64,000 nucleotides of DNA from Chryseobacterium indicum (GTDB taxonomy: Bacteria > Bacteroidota > Bacteroidia > Flavobacteriales > Weeksellaceae). Position 1 is the stretch's first letter. Each line of letters opens with the position of its first letter. Of the stretch, positions 34,742 through 43,662 are shown in pieces. The notes beneath the pieces are model-generated. The model was not told the origin of the DNA and did not search any database. It saw only the letters and a list, made by a program, of their open reading frames with translations. The translations under genes were made by a program, and so were the position numbers. The DNA is taken from contig NZ_JACSGT010000001.1 in the NCBI RefSeq assembly GCF_021504595.1, forward strand, positions 124,001 to 188,000, written 5' to 3'.

Positions 34742-35647
34742 CTAAAAACTGGCTTTCACTTTTACTTTTTCTTCTACCTTTAAATCTACATTCACTCTGT
34801 TCTGTGCAAAATTTTTCATGAATTCCGAAGGGGTCTTTCCTGTATATTTTTTAAACATTCTGTTGAAATACGTTACATTATTAAAACCACAGCTGTAACT
34901 GCATTCTGAAATACTTTTATCCTGTGCCATCAGTAAACAGGCTTTATTGATGCGGTAGCGGTTCACAAATTCGGTGAAAGTGATCTGAGTCGCTTTTTTG
35001 AAAAAATTACAAAATGCAGGCAAAGTGAGATTGGCAAGTTTGGCAACATCCTCAATGTCAATTTCTTTATCATAATGATGTTCTACGTAAGTGAAAATAT
35101 TTTCGAGTCTCGTTTTATTTTTAGAAATAATGGTGTAGGGCATGATCTCTTTGTTAAGAAGTTCATAGTCTTCACTTTTTGAAAGTTCAAATAAAATTTC
35201 CAGCAATAATAAATATCTTCTGTATCCTTCAGATTCCAGCATCAGTCTCAGTTTTGGAAGCATATTAATATGAACCTCATCATGAAAATGAATTCCGTAC
35301 TTTGAAAGTTCCAGAAGATTTTTAATGGATCTTGCTTCAACTTCCTGTTGCGGAAACTGCAGGATTTCTTCCTTAAACTGCAAAACAATTTCTTCATGCG
35401 GATCGATAGAGTTCAGTCCAAAACCGGAGTGAGGAATATTGGAGCCAATTAACACCAGATCTCCGTTCGTATAATTGCTTTTATGATAACCAACGTGGCG
35501 CGTTCCGCTCCCGGAAACCACACACACAAGTTCAATTTCGGGATGATAATGGTATTCCCATTTGAACTCTGAAATAGGAGAATTGTTGTGAATCGTGCGA
35601 AAAGAGCTCTTTTCATCGGGGATTACGCGTTCAAAAGTGACTTTCAT
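34742..35647 (-). CDS. AraC family regulator, probable controller of the trehalose locus
   Basis: A 301-residue regulator. The N-terminal half is a cupin-type sensor (FKWEYHYHPEIELVCVVSGSGTRHVG, ending PHSGFGLN), and residues about 185-285 form the double helix-turn-helix of AraC proteins (IDIEDVAKLANLTLPAFCNFFKKATQ; SISECSYSCGFNNVTYFNRMFKKYTGKTPSEF). It diverges from the MFS-trehalase-TonB receptor operon across a 123-base gap, so it probably activates it in response to a sugar. The last codons are 10 bases from the DnaA-box cluster. Confidence 0.9.
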   Translation of the reverse strand: MKVTFERVIPDEKSSFRTIHNNSPISEFKWEYHYHPEIELVCVVSGSGTRHVGYHKSNYTNGDLVLIGSNIPHSGFGLNSIDPHEEIVLQFKEEILQFPQQEVEARSIKNLLELSKYGIHFHDEVHINMLPKLRLMLESEGYRRYLLLLEILFELSKSEDYELLNKEIMPYTIISKNKTRLENIFTYVEHHYDKEIDIEDVAKLANLTLPAFCNFFKKATQITFTEFVNRYRINKACLLMAQDKSISECSYSCGFNNVTYFNRMFKKYTGKTPSEFMKNFAQNRVNVDLKVEEKVKVKASF

Positions 35648-35770
35648 TTAGTTAATCATAATTTGTTTCCTAAAATAATAATTATATTAATATGGTTCAA
35701 ATATTCATTTATAATGTTAAATTAACGTTAAGGCAAATGCTTATATCTTAGCCCACAAGAAATTATATGA

Positions 35771-37000
35771 ATGAAAAATTTCAATATTAAGGCAGTTTTA
35801 TTTTTAAATTATTTTGTTTTTGCCATTCTTCTGAATTCTGTAGGAACGGTAATTTTACAGATGCAGCAAAACTTCGGGATTTCCAAATCTTCAGCCAGCG
35901 TTCTGGAGGGTTTTAAAGATCTGCCGATTGCGATCTGCTCTTTCATTCTGGCTTCGTTTTTACCTAAAATAGGAATCAAAAGATCGATGCTGATCGCCTT
36001 GCTTTTGGTGAGCTGCATGTGTTTCGTAATGCCTTTTGCCAATGCGTTTTGGTTTTTCAAATTATTGTTTACGATTGTCGGGGTTTCTTTTGCGTTAATT
36101 AAGATTTCCGTTTTCACTTCTATTGGTTTGGTAACGGATTCAGATAAGGAACATTCAAGTTTTATGGGTTATCTGGAGGGTTTTTTTATGATCGGCGTAT
36201 TAATGGGAAATGTTTTATTCAGCTTATTCATAGATGACCATAATCCGAGATCAACCCATTGGCTGAATGTGTATTGGGTTTTGGGAGGGATTTCCACACT
36301 TTCATTTTTGTTTTTATTCTTCACAAAATTAGATGAACATGAAGCGAGAAGCGAGAAAACGGACTTGCTTGGAGATCTAAAAAACAGTGTGAGTTTATTC
36401 AGTTATAAAAAAGTTCTGTTCTTTTTACTGTGTGCTTTCCTTTTTGTTTTGGTAGAGCAGAGTTTCCAGACATGGACACCGACTTTTTACAAAGAGATTT
36501 TAAAAGTTCCGACTTCCATGAGTATTCAGGCGGGAGCGGTTTTGGCAGGAGCTTTCGCACTGGGGAGATTCTTATCAGGATTCTTCTCTAAAAAGTTCAG
36601 TTGGATCTACGTGGTTTCTTTTTGTGTGGTAGGTTTTGCCATAAGTATTTTATTGGTTCTGCCATTAACTCACAATATTAGTATTAATGCAGGAACAACC
36701 TGGTTAAATGCTCCGTTGGTTGTTTACTTATTTCCATTGATGGGCGGTCTTTTGGCTCCGATTTATCCAAGCATCAATTCGGTGATCTTAGCATCCATTC
36801 CGAAATATTTACACAGCGCAATGTCGGGTTTAATTGTGGTTTTCTCTGCAATCGGAGGAACCATCGGATCGATTATTACAGGTTTTGTGTTTCAGGAATT
36901 CAGCGGACAGCAGGCATTTTACCTTTCGTTAATACCGCTTTCCCTGTTGATTATTTCAGTAGTTATTATGAATAAATTAAAAATAAATCCTAAAAAATAA
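35771..37000 (+). CDS. MFS transporter, probable disaccharide (trehalose) importer
   Basis: A 409-residue inner-membrane protein with 12 predicted helices in two halves, separated by a charged loop at about residues 195-215 (KLDEHEARSEKTDL). It has the MFS pattern of FucP/GPH-like sugar carriers (LPIAICSFILASFLPKIGIKRSMLIALLL in the first half) but no residue proves substrate. It is 1 base upstream of the GH37 trehalase and is followed by a TonB-dependent receptor, so uptake of trehalose across the inner membrane is the simplest reading. An AraC regulator diverges from it. Confidence 0.8.
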   Translation: MKNFNIKAVLFLNYFVFAILLNSVGTVILQMQQNFGISKSSASVLEGFKDLPIAICSFILASFLPKIGIKRSMLIALLLVSCMCFVMPFANAFWFFKLLFTIVGVSFALIKISVFTSIGLVTDSDKEHSSFMGYLEGFFMIGVLMGNVLFSLFIDDHNPRSTHWLNVYWVLGGISTLSFLFLFFTKLDEHEARSEKTDLLGDLKNSVSLFSYKKVLFFLLCAFLFVLVEQSFQTWTPTFYKEILKVPTSMSIQAGAVLAGAFALGRFLSGFFSKKFSWIYVVSFCVVGFAISILLVLPLTHNISINAGTTWLNAPLVVYLFPLMGGLLAPIYPSINSVILASIPKYLHSAMSGLIVVFSAIGGTIGSIITGFVFQEFSGQQAFYLSLIPLSLLIISVVIMNKLKINPKK

Positions 37001-37001
37001 A

Positions 37002-38480
37002 ATGAAGAAGCAGTTATATATATATGAAATTCAGGCTCTTTTTGATGATGTGCAGAGATCAGAGGTTTTTGAAGATCAGAAGATGATGACGGATGCGGTT
37101 CCCTTGTTTCCGGTCGAAGAAATTAATGCAAAATATGAAGAAGGGAAACAGTCGGAAGATTTTAACCTGAAAGAATTTGTACTGTCAAATTTCGATTTTC
37201 TGGGAGCTAAAATATCCATTCAGAGGGAAGATCACCTTCCAATTGAAGAACATATCGGAAAATTATGGGATGAACTGACAAGAACAGCCTATGAGGAAAA
37301 GGGGACTTTACTGAAACTTCCAAAACCCTATGTGGTTCCGGGAGGTCGCTTCAATGAATTTTTCTACTGGGACAGTTATTACATCATGTTGGGACTTCAG
37401 ATTTCCGGAAGAGTGGAAATGATGGAAAATATTATTGAAAACTGTTCGTATCTTATTCAGAATGTAGGATTTGTACCGAATGCGAGCAGAACCCATTTCT
37501 TAAGCCGTTCTCAGCCGCCCTATTTCTCGTTGATGCTGGATCTGCTTTTTGAAACAACAAAAGACGAAAATATCTACATCAGATACTACTACACTTTAGA
37601 AAAAGAATATGCTTTCTGGATGAACGGAGCTGAAAAACTGGAAAATGGTTCGGCGGTAAACAGAGTAGTGAAAACAATTCACGGAGATGTATTGAACAGA
37701 TATTATGATGCTGAAAACATACCGCGACCTGAAAGTTATTTAATTGATATTGAAGACAGTGAAAATGCAGGAGATGAGTTTTACAGAAACATCAGAAGCG
37801 CTTGCGAATCGGGTTGGGATTTTTCCAGCAGATGGTTTGCAGACGGAGAACATATACAGACTATTGAAACGTTGAATCTTGCTGAAATTGATCTGAACTG
37901 CCTTTTATGGCATTTGGAAGAAACACTGGCAAAATCTTCATCGCTTCAAAAATTAAATGAAAGAAAAATTGATTATTCTGAAAGGGCAGCAAAGCGAAGA
38001 CAAATGATAGATCAGTATTTCTGGGACGAAACTTCCAGAACGTACAAAGATTATCATACTCAAAAAAACACAAACACAGCGTCTGAACATATTGCTGCTC
38101 TTTATCCTTTATTCCTGAAAATCGCGAGTGAAGATCAGGCAAAGGCAGTTGCGAAAAATATTGAAGAAAAATTTCTGTATCAGGGAGGTTTAGTAACAAC
38201 GACTAAAAACACAGGTCAGCAATGGGATTTTCCAAACGCCTGGGCGCCGTATCAATGGCTGGGTTATCAGTCGATGAAAAACTACGGATTTGATGATCTG
38301 GCTGAAAAAATTAAAAACAACTGGTGCAGCAACGTGGAAAGGGTATACAAAAATACCGGAAAACTGATGGAAAAATACAATGCTTTAGACATAGAAACCG
38401 TTGCAGGAGGCGGAGAATATCCTAATCAGGATGGTTTCGGATGGACAAACGGAGTGTATCTCAAATTAAAAAAGAATTAA
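37002..38480 (+). CDS. treF: Cytoplasmic trehalase (GH37)
   Basis: A 492-residue glycoside hydrolase splitting trehalose into two glucose. Both family signatures are present: PGGRFNEFFYWDSY (residues 113-126) and QQWDFPNAWAPYQW (near residue 405). The catalytic Asp is likely in ESGWDFSSRW and the acid Glu in GGGEYPNQDGFGWTNG near the C-terminus. There is no signal peptide, so cleavage happens in the cytoplasm after transport, as with TreF rather than periplasmic TreA. It overlaps the transporter gene's end by near-contact (1 base), with the receptor following 26 bases later. Confidence 0.93.
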   Translation: MKKQLYIYEIQALFDDVQRSEVFEDQKMMTDAVPLFPVEEINAKYEEGKQSEDFNLKEFVLSNFDFLGAKISIQREDHLPIEEHIGKLWDELTRTAYEEKGTLLKLPKPYVVPGGRFNEFFYWDSYYIMLGLQISGRVEMMENIIENCSYLIQNVGFVPNASRTHFLSRSQPPYFSLMLDLLFETTKDENIYIRYYYTLEKEYAFWMNGAEKLENGSAVNRVVKTIHGDVLNRYYDAENIPRPESYLIDIEDSENAGDEFYRNIRSACESGWDFSSRWFADGEHIQTIETLNLAEIDLNCLLWHLEETLAKSSSLQKLNERKIDYSERAAKRRQMIDQYFWDETSRTYKDYHTQKNTNTASEHIAALYPLFLKIASEDQAKAVAKNIEEKFLYQGGLVTTTKNTGQQWDFPNAWAPYQWLGYQSMKNYGFDDLAEKIKNNWCSNVERVYKNTGKLMEKYNALDIETVAGGGEYPNQDGFGWTNGVYLKLKKN

Positions 38481-38506
38481 CAAACAAATAAAAATCAAAT
38501 AAGGCT

Positions 38507-40945
38507 ATGAAAAAAAGATCGATGTTTTTACTTGCCGGTATTGCAACCTTGTATTACAACAATGCATACGCTCAGGAAACTCCTAAAGATTCCACGAGAT
38601 CGGCTTCCATCGAACAGGTGGTTATTACGGGTAACTCTAACCCGAAAAAGAAAATAGAATCGAGTACGGCGATTTCTACGTTTACAGCAAAAGAAATTCA
38701 GAAACAAAACCCGATCAGTGCGGCAGCTTTGTTGCAGCGTGTTCCCGGTTTTGCGGTAGAAACTTCCGGTGGAGAAGTAGGAAACAACCTTTTCGCAAGA
38801 GGTATTCCTTCTGCGGGAGCGTATGAATTTGTACAGGTTCAGGAAGACGGTCTTCCGGTGTTTGAAGACGGAGCATTACAGTTTGCCAATGCAGATAATT
38901 TCTTCCGTGTAGACAATTCGGTAAGCAGATTAGAAGCTTTGAGAGGAGGTTCAGGTTCTATTTTTGCGAACAATTCTCCGGGAGGTTTAATTAACTTTAT
39001 TACCAAAGAAGGAGGAAACGATTTCAGAGGAACGGCAAAACTGGAAACCAGTACTTATGGATTAATGCGTACTGATGTAAACGTAGGAGGAGCTTTGGTT
39101 CAGGACAAATTATTCTTCAATGTAGGAGGTTTTTACAGAACGGATGACGGAATCAGAAAGACAGGTTTTAAAGCCAATCAGGGCGGACAGATCAGAATGA
39201 ATCTGAAATATGTTTTCGATAAAGGCTATGCCAAAATCTATTACAAAAAACTGGATGACAGAAATACGTTCTTCCTTCCGATTCCTTTGGTACAGAACGG
39301 GAATGATCTGAAAGAATTTTCCGGTTTTGATGCTAATTACGGTACCTATAGCTACAGAAACATCAGTCAGTTGAACATTCCACAAGTTGGCGGAGGGTTT
39401 TTCAGCAGAAATTTAGAGGACGGAATTCATCCGAAAGTTGATGTTTTAGGAGCGGAATTCAAATATGATTTGGGCAGTAATTTCTCTGTTTTAAACAAGA
39501 CAAGATATACCAATATCAATATGAATTATACAGGAATTTTCCCTGCAGGCGGACCTCAAAGCGCGGCTGATTTCGCCAAAGGAGCAGGAATTGCAGGAAA
39601 TACATTCCAATATTCAATGGTAAGCAACGGAGCAGTGGTAAATCCGGGCTACGTTCAGAAATTAGGTTTCTGGGCAATTGATAAGCAGATGAATAATTTC
39701 GTTAACGATTTGCAGTTCAATTATAAATTTGATAAAGGAAATGTAACGGCAGGTTTCTACAAATCTAACTGGAAGTCTCATCAGTACTGGAACTGGAGTA
39801 ATATTTTAACGACGGCTACCGATAAACCGGAATTGCTGAACTTGGTAGATACTTCATTAACGCCAAACAGTGTTGGTTATTCTAAAACGTACAACGGTGT
39901 TACCAATATGTCGTTCCTGTTGAGAGATTCTCAGATCCAGGGAAGTCTGAATGATCTTTATCTGAATTTAGACTATAATATTACCGATGATCTGAGTTTT
40001 AACGGAGGAATTCGTTACAGTCACGATTTCTACAAGGGTTACGGTGTGAACACAACGAGTGGAAATCTTAACAATTCCGGATTGACTACTGACGGAACGC
40101 ACAGTTTTGCAACAACCACTGCGGACGAAAATATGTCTGTTTTAGGCAATAAATACACCTACTGGAATTTTGATGTGAATAAAGTTTCTTTCACAACGGC
40201 GCTGAATTATAAAATCAATAAAGAAAATGCAGTGTATGCACGTTTCTCTAATGGTTTCAGATCTCCGAATGAGGAGGCGTACTACAACAATATGAATAAT
40301 TTATCTGTTGTAAAGCCGGTAACAACCAATCAGTTGGAAGTAGGGTATAAGTATTATTCAAGAACGTTTGATGTAGCGGTAATTCCGTTCTATTCTACAT
40401 TGAAAAATCTTTCATTTACGGATGTGTATTCAGACGGAAGCTCAGAGAACAAATTTGCAAATACATCAAACTTAGGAGTTGAGCTGGAAGGATATGCAAG
40501 ATTATTCAATAATGTGTTTGAAGTAACGTTCAACGGAACGATCCAAAATCCAAGATATAAGGATTTCACAGGAAGAAATGCAGACGGAACAACATTCAGT
40601 TACAATGATAATACAGTAAGAAGAATGCCGAAATTCTACTTCAATATTTCTCCTGCGGTAAATCTTACCAAAGAATGGAGAGCTTATGTAAGCATGAATT
40701 ATTACGGAAAACGTTTTCAGGATGAGAAAAATGCGCAGACTCTGCCTTCTTTCTCAGAATTTGGAGCGGGAACTTCTTATCAGTTAGGCAAAATCCGTTT
40801 TGCGGTAGACGGAACCAATATCTTTAATACCATCGGTATTACAGAAGGTGATCCAAGAGCCGGATCCCCATCGGGAGACGGAATTATTATGGCAAGACCA
40901 ATTATGGGTGCTGCGGTAAGAGCTTCTATTACGCTGGATTTCTAA
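38507..40945 (+). CDS. TonB-dependent outer-membrane receptor, likely sugar uptake
   Basis: An 812-residue outer-membrane protein. The signal peptide (MKKRSMFLLAGIATLYYNNAYA, then Q) is followed by a TonB box region (SIEQVVITGNS), the plug domain (about residues 45-160, with FARGIPSAGAYEFVQVQEDGLPVF), and a 22-strand barrel ending in the aromatic MGAAVRASITLDF. It has no N-terminal carboxypeptidase-like or STN domain and no SusD partner beside it. Its position after MFS and trehalase suggests trehalose or a related sugar as substrate; an iron siderophore is not excluded. Confidence 0.88.
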   Translation: MKKRSMFLLAGIATLYYNNAYAQETPKDSTRSASIEQVVITGNSNPKKKIESSTAISTFTAKEIQKQNPISAAALLQRVPGFAVETSGGEVGNNLFARGIPSAGAYEFVQVQEDGLPVFEDGALQFANADNFFRVDNSVSRLEALRGGSGSIFANNSPGGLINFITKEGGNDFRGTAKLETSTYGLMRTDVNVGGALVQDKLFFNVGGFYRTDDGIRKTGFKANQGGQIRMNLKYVFDKGYAKIYYKKLDDRNTFFLPIPLVQNGNDLKEFSGFDANYGTYSYRNISQLNIPQVGGGFFSRNLEDGIHPKVDVLGAEFKYDLGSNFSVLNKTRYTNINMNYTGIFPAGGPQSAADFAKGAGIAGNTFQYSMVSNGAVVNPGYVQKLGFWAIDKQMNNFVNDLQFNYKFDKGNVTAGFYKSNWKSHQYWNWSNILTTATDKPELLNLVDTSLTPNSVGYSKTYNGVTNMSFLLRDSQIQGSLNDLYLNLDYNITDDLSFNGGIRYSHDFYKGYGVNTTSGNLNNSGLTTDGTHSFATTTADENMSVLGNKYTYWNFDVNKVSFTTALNYKINKENAVYARFSNGFRSPNEEAYYNNMNNLSVVKPVTTNQLEVGYKYYSRTFDVAVIPFYSTLKNLSFTDVYSDGSSENKFANTSNLGVELEGYARLFNNVFEVTFNGTIQNPRYKDFTGRNADGTTFSYNDNTVRRMPKFYFNISPAVNLTKEWRAYVSMNYYGKRFQDEKNAQTLPSFSEFGAGTSYQLGKIRFAVDGTNIFNTIGITEGDPRAGSPSGDGIIMARPIMGAAVRASITLDF

Positions 40946-40969
40946 AATTTATTTCTTCATATAATTGAT

Positions 40970-41002
40970 AAAACCGTCAGGATTTTTCTGGCGGTTTTTA
41001 TT
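40970..41002 (+). terminator. Intrinsic terminator of the trehalose-type operon
   Basis: An 11-bp stem AAAACCGTCAG/CTGGCGGTTTT (one G-T pair) with a 7-base loop and TTTATTTT tail, 24 bases after the receptor stop codon. Confidence 0.8.
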
Positions 41003-41017
41003 TTCAAAAGCCTTCAT

Positions 41018-41587
41018 TTAATGTTTCCACTTTCCTTCAAATTCACCATTGCAAAATGATCCGTCGCCTTTTGCTAAAATTTCACAATGCGGAAGCTCAC
41101 AAGATATTTTTAAAAGACCATCAAATGTAAAATTATTGTTACAGACCTGAATGGTAATCATTTCCATATATTTTATTACCGTTAATTTTTTCAAACCAAC
41201 TTCAGTAATTGATGTTTCCTGAATTTGCAGATTTAGTAAATTATTTATTTCTGTCAAATATGGAATACATTCGTCTGTAAGTTGTGTATTGCCTTTTAAC
41301 CGAAGATATTGCAGAAATTCTAAATTCTTTAAATATTTTATGCCATCGTTCGTAATTTCAGTGTCCTGTAAATCTAAATTTTCAATTTTACAGCAATTTG
41401 AGACATGAGCTAATCCTTCATCATTGAGATTTGAACTGTAAAAATTGGCAGATATAAGATTAGGAAACTGTTTCAGATAAGATAAGTCATTAAAATTAAT
41501 TGGAGATTCTTCCCATTTCAATGAGAAATGTTCACTGTTTATATCATAATAATGATTACCTATTTTTATTGGATTTTCCATAATCAT
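41018..41587 (-). CDS. Leucine-rich repeat protein
   Basis: A 189-residue cytoplasmic protein with four to five leucine-rich repeats of about 24 residues (KIENLDLQDTEITNDGIKYLKNLEFLQYLRLKG type), flanked by an N-terminal cap and a C-terminal tail containing CELPHCEILAKGDGSFC. LRR proteins bind other proteins; here the partner is unknown. ATG codons at 41587 and 41581 are both possible. It is 11 bases downstream of a second LRR gene, and the pair begins a block of small minus-strand genes with no core function. An immunity or toxin-partner role is a guess. Confidence 0.7.
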   Translation of the reverse strand: MIMENPIKIGNHYYDINSEHFSLKWEESPINFNDLSYLKQFPNLISANFYSSNLNDEGLAHVSNCCKIENLDLQDTEITNDGIKYLKNLEFLQYLRLKGNTQLTDECIPYLTEINNLLNLQIQETSITEVGLKKLTVIKYMEMITIQVCNNNFTFDGLLKISCELPHCEILAKGDGSFCNGEFEGKWKH

Positions 41588-41598
41588 TATATACTTAT

Positions 41599-42186
41599 TT
41601 ATATCTTAGTTCTTTTCATTGTTCTTTTCAAATTTTCAAAATCATCATCTTTGTATCTTCTTGAACCGGATAAATTTATTTCTTTTAAATTTTTCGGAAA
41701 AAGATCAGGATTTAAATCTGTAAGTTTTGTCTCGCACAAACCTAAATATTTTAAGTTTAACATTTGGTTGAGGGTTTTTGGTAATTTATTCAGTTCGCAG
41801 TTTTCAATACGTAATGTTTTTAATTGATCTAATTGCGATATTGTCTCAGGAACTGTATCAATATCATTTCCTCGAATCATCAAGTATGTTAATGATTTTA
41901 TCTGAGTGATCCACTCTGGAAAGGTTTTAAACGGAAGATTTAAAAGCCAAATCTTTTTTAGTTTTTTCAAGTCAGCAATTTCTTTCGGAAGTTCAAAATC
42001 ATCCAAATCATAAATAAAAGGATGTGCCTGAATTTCTAAGGTTCTTAAGTTGATAAATTGCGAAAAAATGGCACCTTTGTCCTTTAGATTGTATTCTATA
42101 AACAGCAGACTAAGTTTTTTACAATTCTTTGGATTTTGCATTGCTTCGCTTAAGGACAAAAATTTAGTTTTTTTAAAAAAGAGCAT
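41599..42186 (-). CDS. Leucine-rich repeat protein, plant-disease-type repeats
   Basis: A 195-residue cytoplasmic protein with about five LRR units of 23 residues (LKSLTYLMIRGNDIDTVPETISQLDQLKTLRIENCELNKLP type), closest in pattern to the Leu-x-x-Leu-P repeats of bacterial effectors and regulators, but with no catalytic domain. The C-terminus is basic (RRYKDDDFENLKRTMKRTKI). It precedes the LRR gene at 41018-41587 with 11 bases between them, and both look like an expression pair. A protein-binding role is likely; partner unknown. Confidence 0.7.
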   Translation of the reverse strand: MLFFKKTKFLSLSEAMQNPKNCKKLSLLFIEYNLKDKGAIFSQFINLRTLEIQAHPFIYDLDDFELPKEIADLKKLKKIWLLNLPFKTFPEWITQIKSLTYLMIRGNDIDTVPETISQLDQLKTLRIENCELNKLPKTLNQMLNLKYLGLCETKLTDLNPDLFPKNLKEINLSGSRRYKDDDFENLKRTMKRTKI

Positions 42187-42235
42187 AATTCAAGAATTTA
42201 TTTTACATCTTAAGTTAAATTGTAATTATTAATAA

Positions 42236-42859
42236 TTATCCTTTTTCATTAATCCAGTTTTCAATCATGGTAACAGCAGACGTAATAGCTTCTTCCAGTT
42301 CAAAAAAACTTTGATGTGTTTCTGTAACAGGATTTTTATCATCGTTATTTTTTATTATAGTAATATGATAGCCTCTTTCAGAACCATGCCAACCTGCAAT
42401 AAGTAAGTAGTTTTGAGAATATGAAACTTCTAACATATCCGATTTCAGGTTTGATCTTGAAAAATATTTAACAATATAAACTATAGTTCCGCTTTTAAAA
42501 TCAATATGTTCAAAAGGATTTTTAGGCATTTTAAATACTTCAGGGATTGCCGAACCGTCCTGACTGTCATGCCAATCAAGAATCAGCCTTACATTATAAT
42601 TAGAAAATATTTTGTCCTGAATGCGTGGTGAAAATTTGTATCGTCCTGATTTCAGTTTTTCACTTTTTACAATTCCTATTTTTGGCTGTATAAAAAGATT
42701 GTTCGCCTGATCTGTCTCATATGATAAATACAACGTTTGATCATCAGAAATAATTTTTAAATAAAATAAAAAATCGTAATCATCATCCGGTATAATATAC
42801 CACAGATACAGTTTGTCTTTATAAATAATTTTTCTCTTTCCTTTATGTGATACTGCCAT
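42236..42859 (-). CDS. Protein of unknown function
   Basis: A 207-residue soluble protein, no signal peptide, rich in Tyr, Asp and Lys. It has a mixed alpha/beta pattern with a C-terminal helix (FFELEEAITSAVTMIENWINEKG). No family is recognised. Its start codon directly follows the stop of the gene at 42860-43255, so translation is probably coupled. It belongs to a set of three unrelated small proteins (42236-43635) that lie between LRR genes and an APH-like kinase; the set looks accessory. Confidence 0.65.
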   Translation of the reverse strand: MAVSHKGKRKIIYKDKLYLWYIIPDDDYDFLFYLKIISDDQTLYLSYETDQANNLFIQPKIGIVKSEKLKSGRYKFSPRIQDKIFSNYNVRLILDWHDSQDGSAIPEVFKMPKNPFEHIDFKSGTIVYIVKYFSRSNLKSDMLEVSYSQNYLLIAGWHGSERGYHITIIKNNDDKNPVTETHQSFFELEEAITSAVTMIENWINEKG

Positions 42860-43255
42860 TTATTTATATCCAAAAATTCTCAGTCCCTCTTCTGTTATTT
42901 CATATTCCAACAGTCCCATATTCTTTATGATCTGTTCAATTTTTTCTATCGGCTGAAAAAAAAATTCTGATGTCAGTTTTTCATTTCTGTTCCATCGTTC
43001 TGTTTCATGTCTTTCAGGAATCAGAATCCATTCAATTTCTTTATATCTGAATGGTCCCAGTTCGCTTACGTCTCCAAAACCATTTGTGTTAAAACCTCCA
43101 AGATGAAATTTGTATTTTCTGTCGTTCAGCAGAAATTTAATGTATGCAGACTGAATATTTATTTCTGTATCCCGCATTTCTGTCAGTAACCTGAACCATT
43201 TTGAATTGTTCATATAGGAAACCCGTTTCAGAATTTCTTTCTCCAGTTTGTCCAT
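42860..43255 (-). CDS. Protein of unknown function
   Basis: A 131-residue soluble protein without signal peptide. The N-terminal part is helical (EKEILKRVSYMNNSKWFRLLTEMRD), followed by a beta-rich part (IQSAYIKFLLNDRKYKFHLGGFNTNG) with a Phe/Trp-rich segment (KEIEWILIPERHETERWN). This pattern, Nterminal helix then mixed core, is common among small immunity-like proteins, but I recognise no family. The ends are coupled: 11 bases after 43267-43635 and adjoining 42236-42859. Confidence 0.65.
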   Translation of the reverse strand: MDKLEKEILKRVSYMNNSKWFRLLTEMRDTEINIQSAYIKFLLNDRKYKFHLGGFNTNGFGDVSELGPFRYKEIEWILIPERHETERWNRNEKLTSEFFFQPIEKIEQIIKNMGLLEYEITEEGLRIFGYK

Positions 43256-43266
43256 AGATAACCTGT

Positions 43267-43635
43267 TTATTTTTTAGGGATAAGCTCGTCAATGTATTTT
43301 AGCATAGTTTCTTTTACCGTACTTTCATTAAAATCTATGGTAACGGTTAAATTTCTATCGTTTTCGGTAAATCTTATTGTATTGTTATCCGGCTCTTCAA
43401 TCTGTCCGTCAACGATGAAAGTGAAGTTTTTTCCAAAAGCTGTTCGGGAAAGCTCAATATTCCAATCGGGAACATCACTAAAATTTAATTCTCTTACCGG
43501 AAAAATACTTTCAAAATTTAAAATAACAGAGTGATCTGTACGTTCTGTGGATAATAATTTGCAGGCACTCCGTTCTCTGCTTTGTACTTCAATAATTCCA
43601 TCGGTACCAATATATTTGTTTAATTTCTGTTCCAT
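43267..43635 (-). CDS. Protein of unknown function
   Basis: A 122-residue soluble beta-rich protein without signal peptide (starts MEQKLNKYIGTDGIIEVQSRE; core strands NFTFIVDGQIEEPDNNTIRF and RNLTVTIDFNESTV). No family recognised. It is the first gene of the three-protein set reading 43635 down to 42236 and is 27 bases downstream of the APH-like kinase. The set may be an operon with the kinase, so a shared or accessory function is possible. Confidence 0.6.
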   Translation of the reverse strand: MEQKLNKYIGTDGIIEVQSRERSACKLLSTERTDHSVILNFESIFPVRELNFSDVPDWNIELSRTAFGKNFTFIVDGQIEEPDNNTIRFTENDRNLTVTIDFNESTVKETMLKYIDELIPKK

Positions 43636-43662
43636 ATTTTTAGTTATTTGTTTTTATGAAAG

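Noticed and set aside
43267..43635. Assigning a toxin-antitoxin or immunity family to the small genes
   Set aside because: The general size and arrangement fit, but no motif supports any named family, so they were left as unknown.
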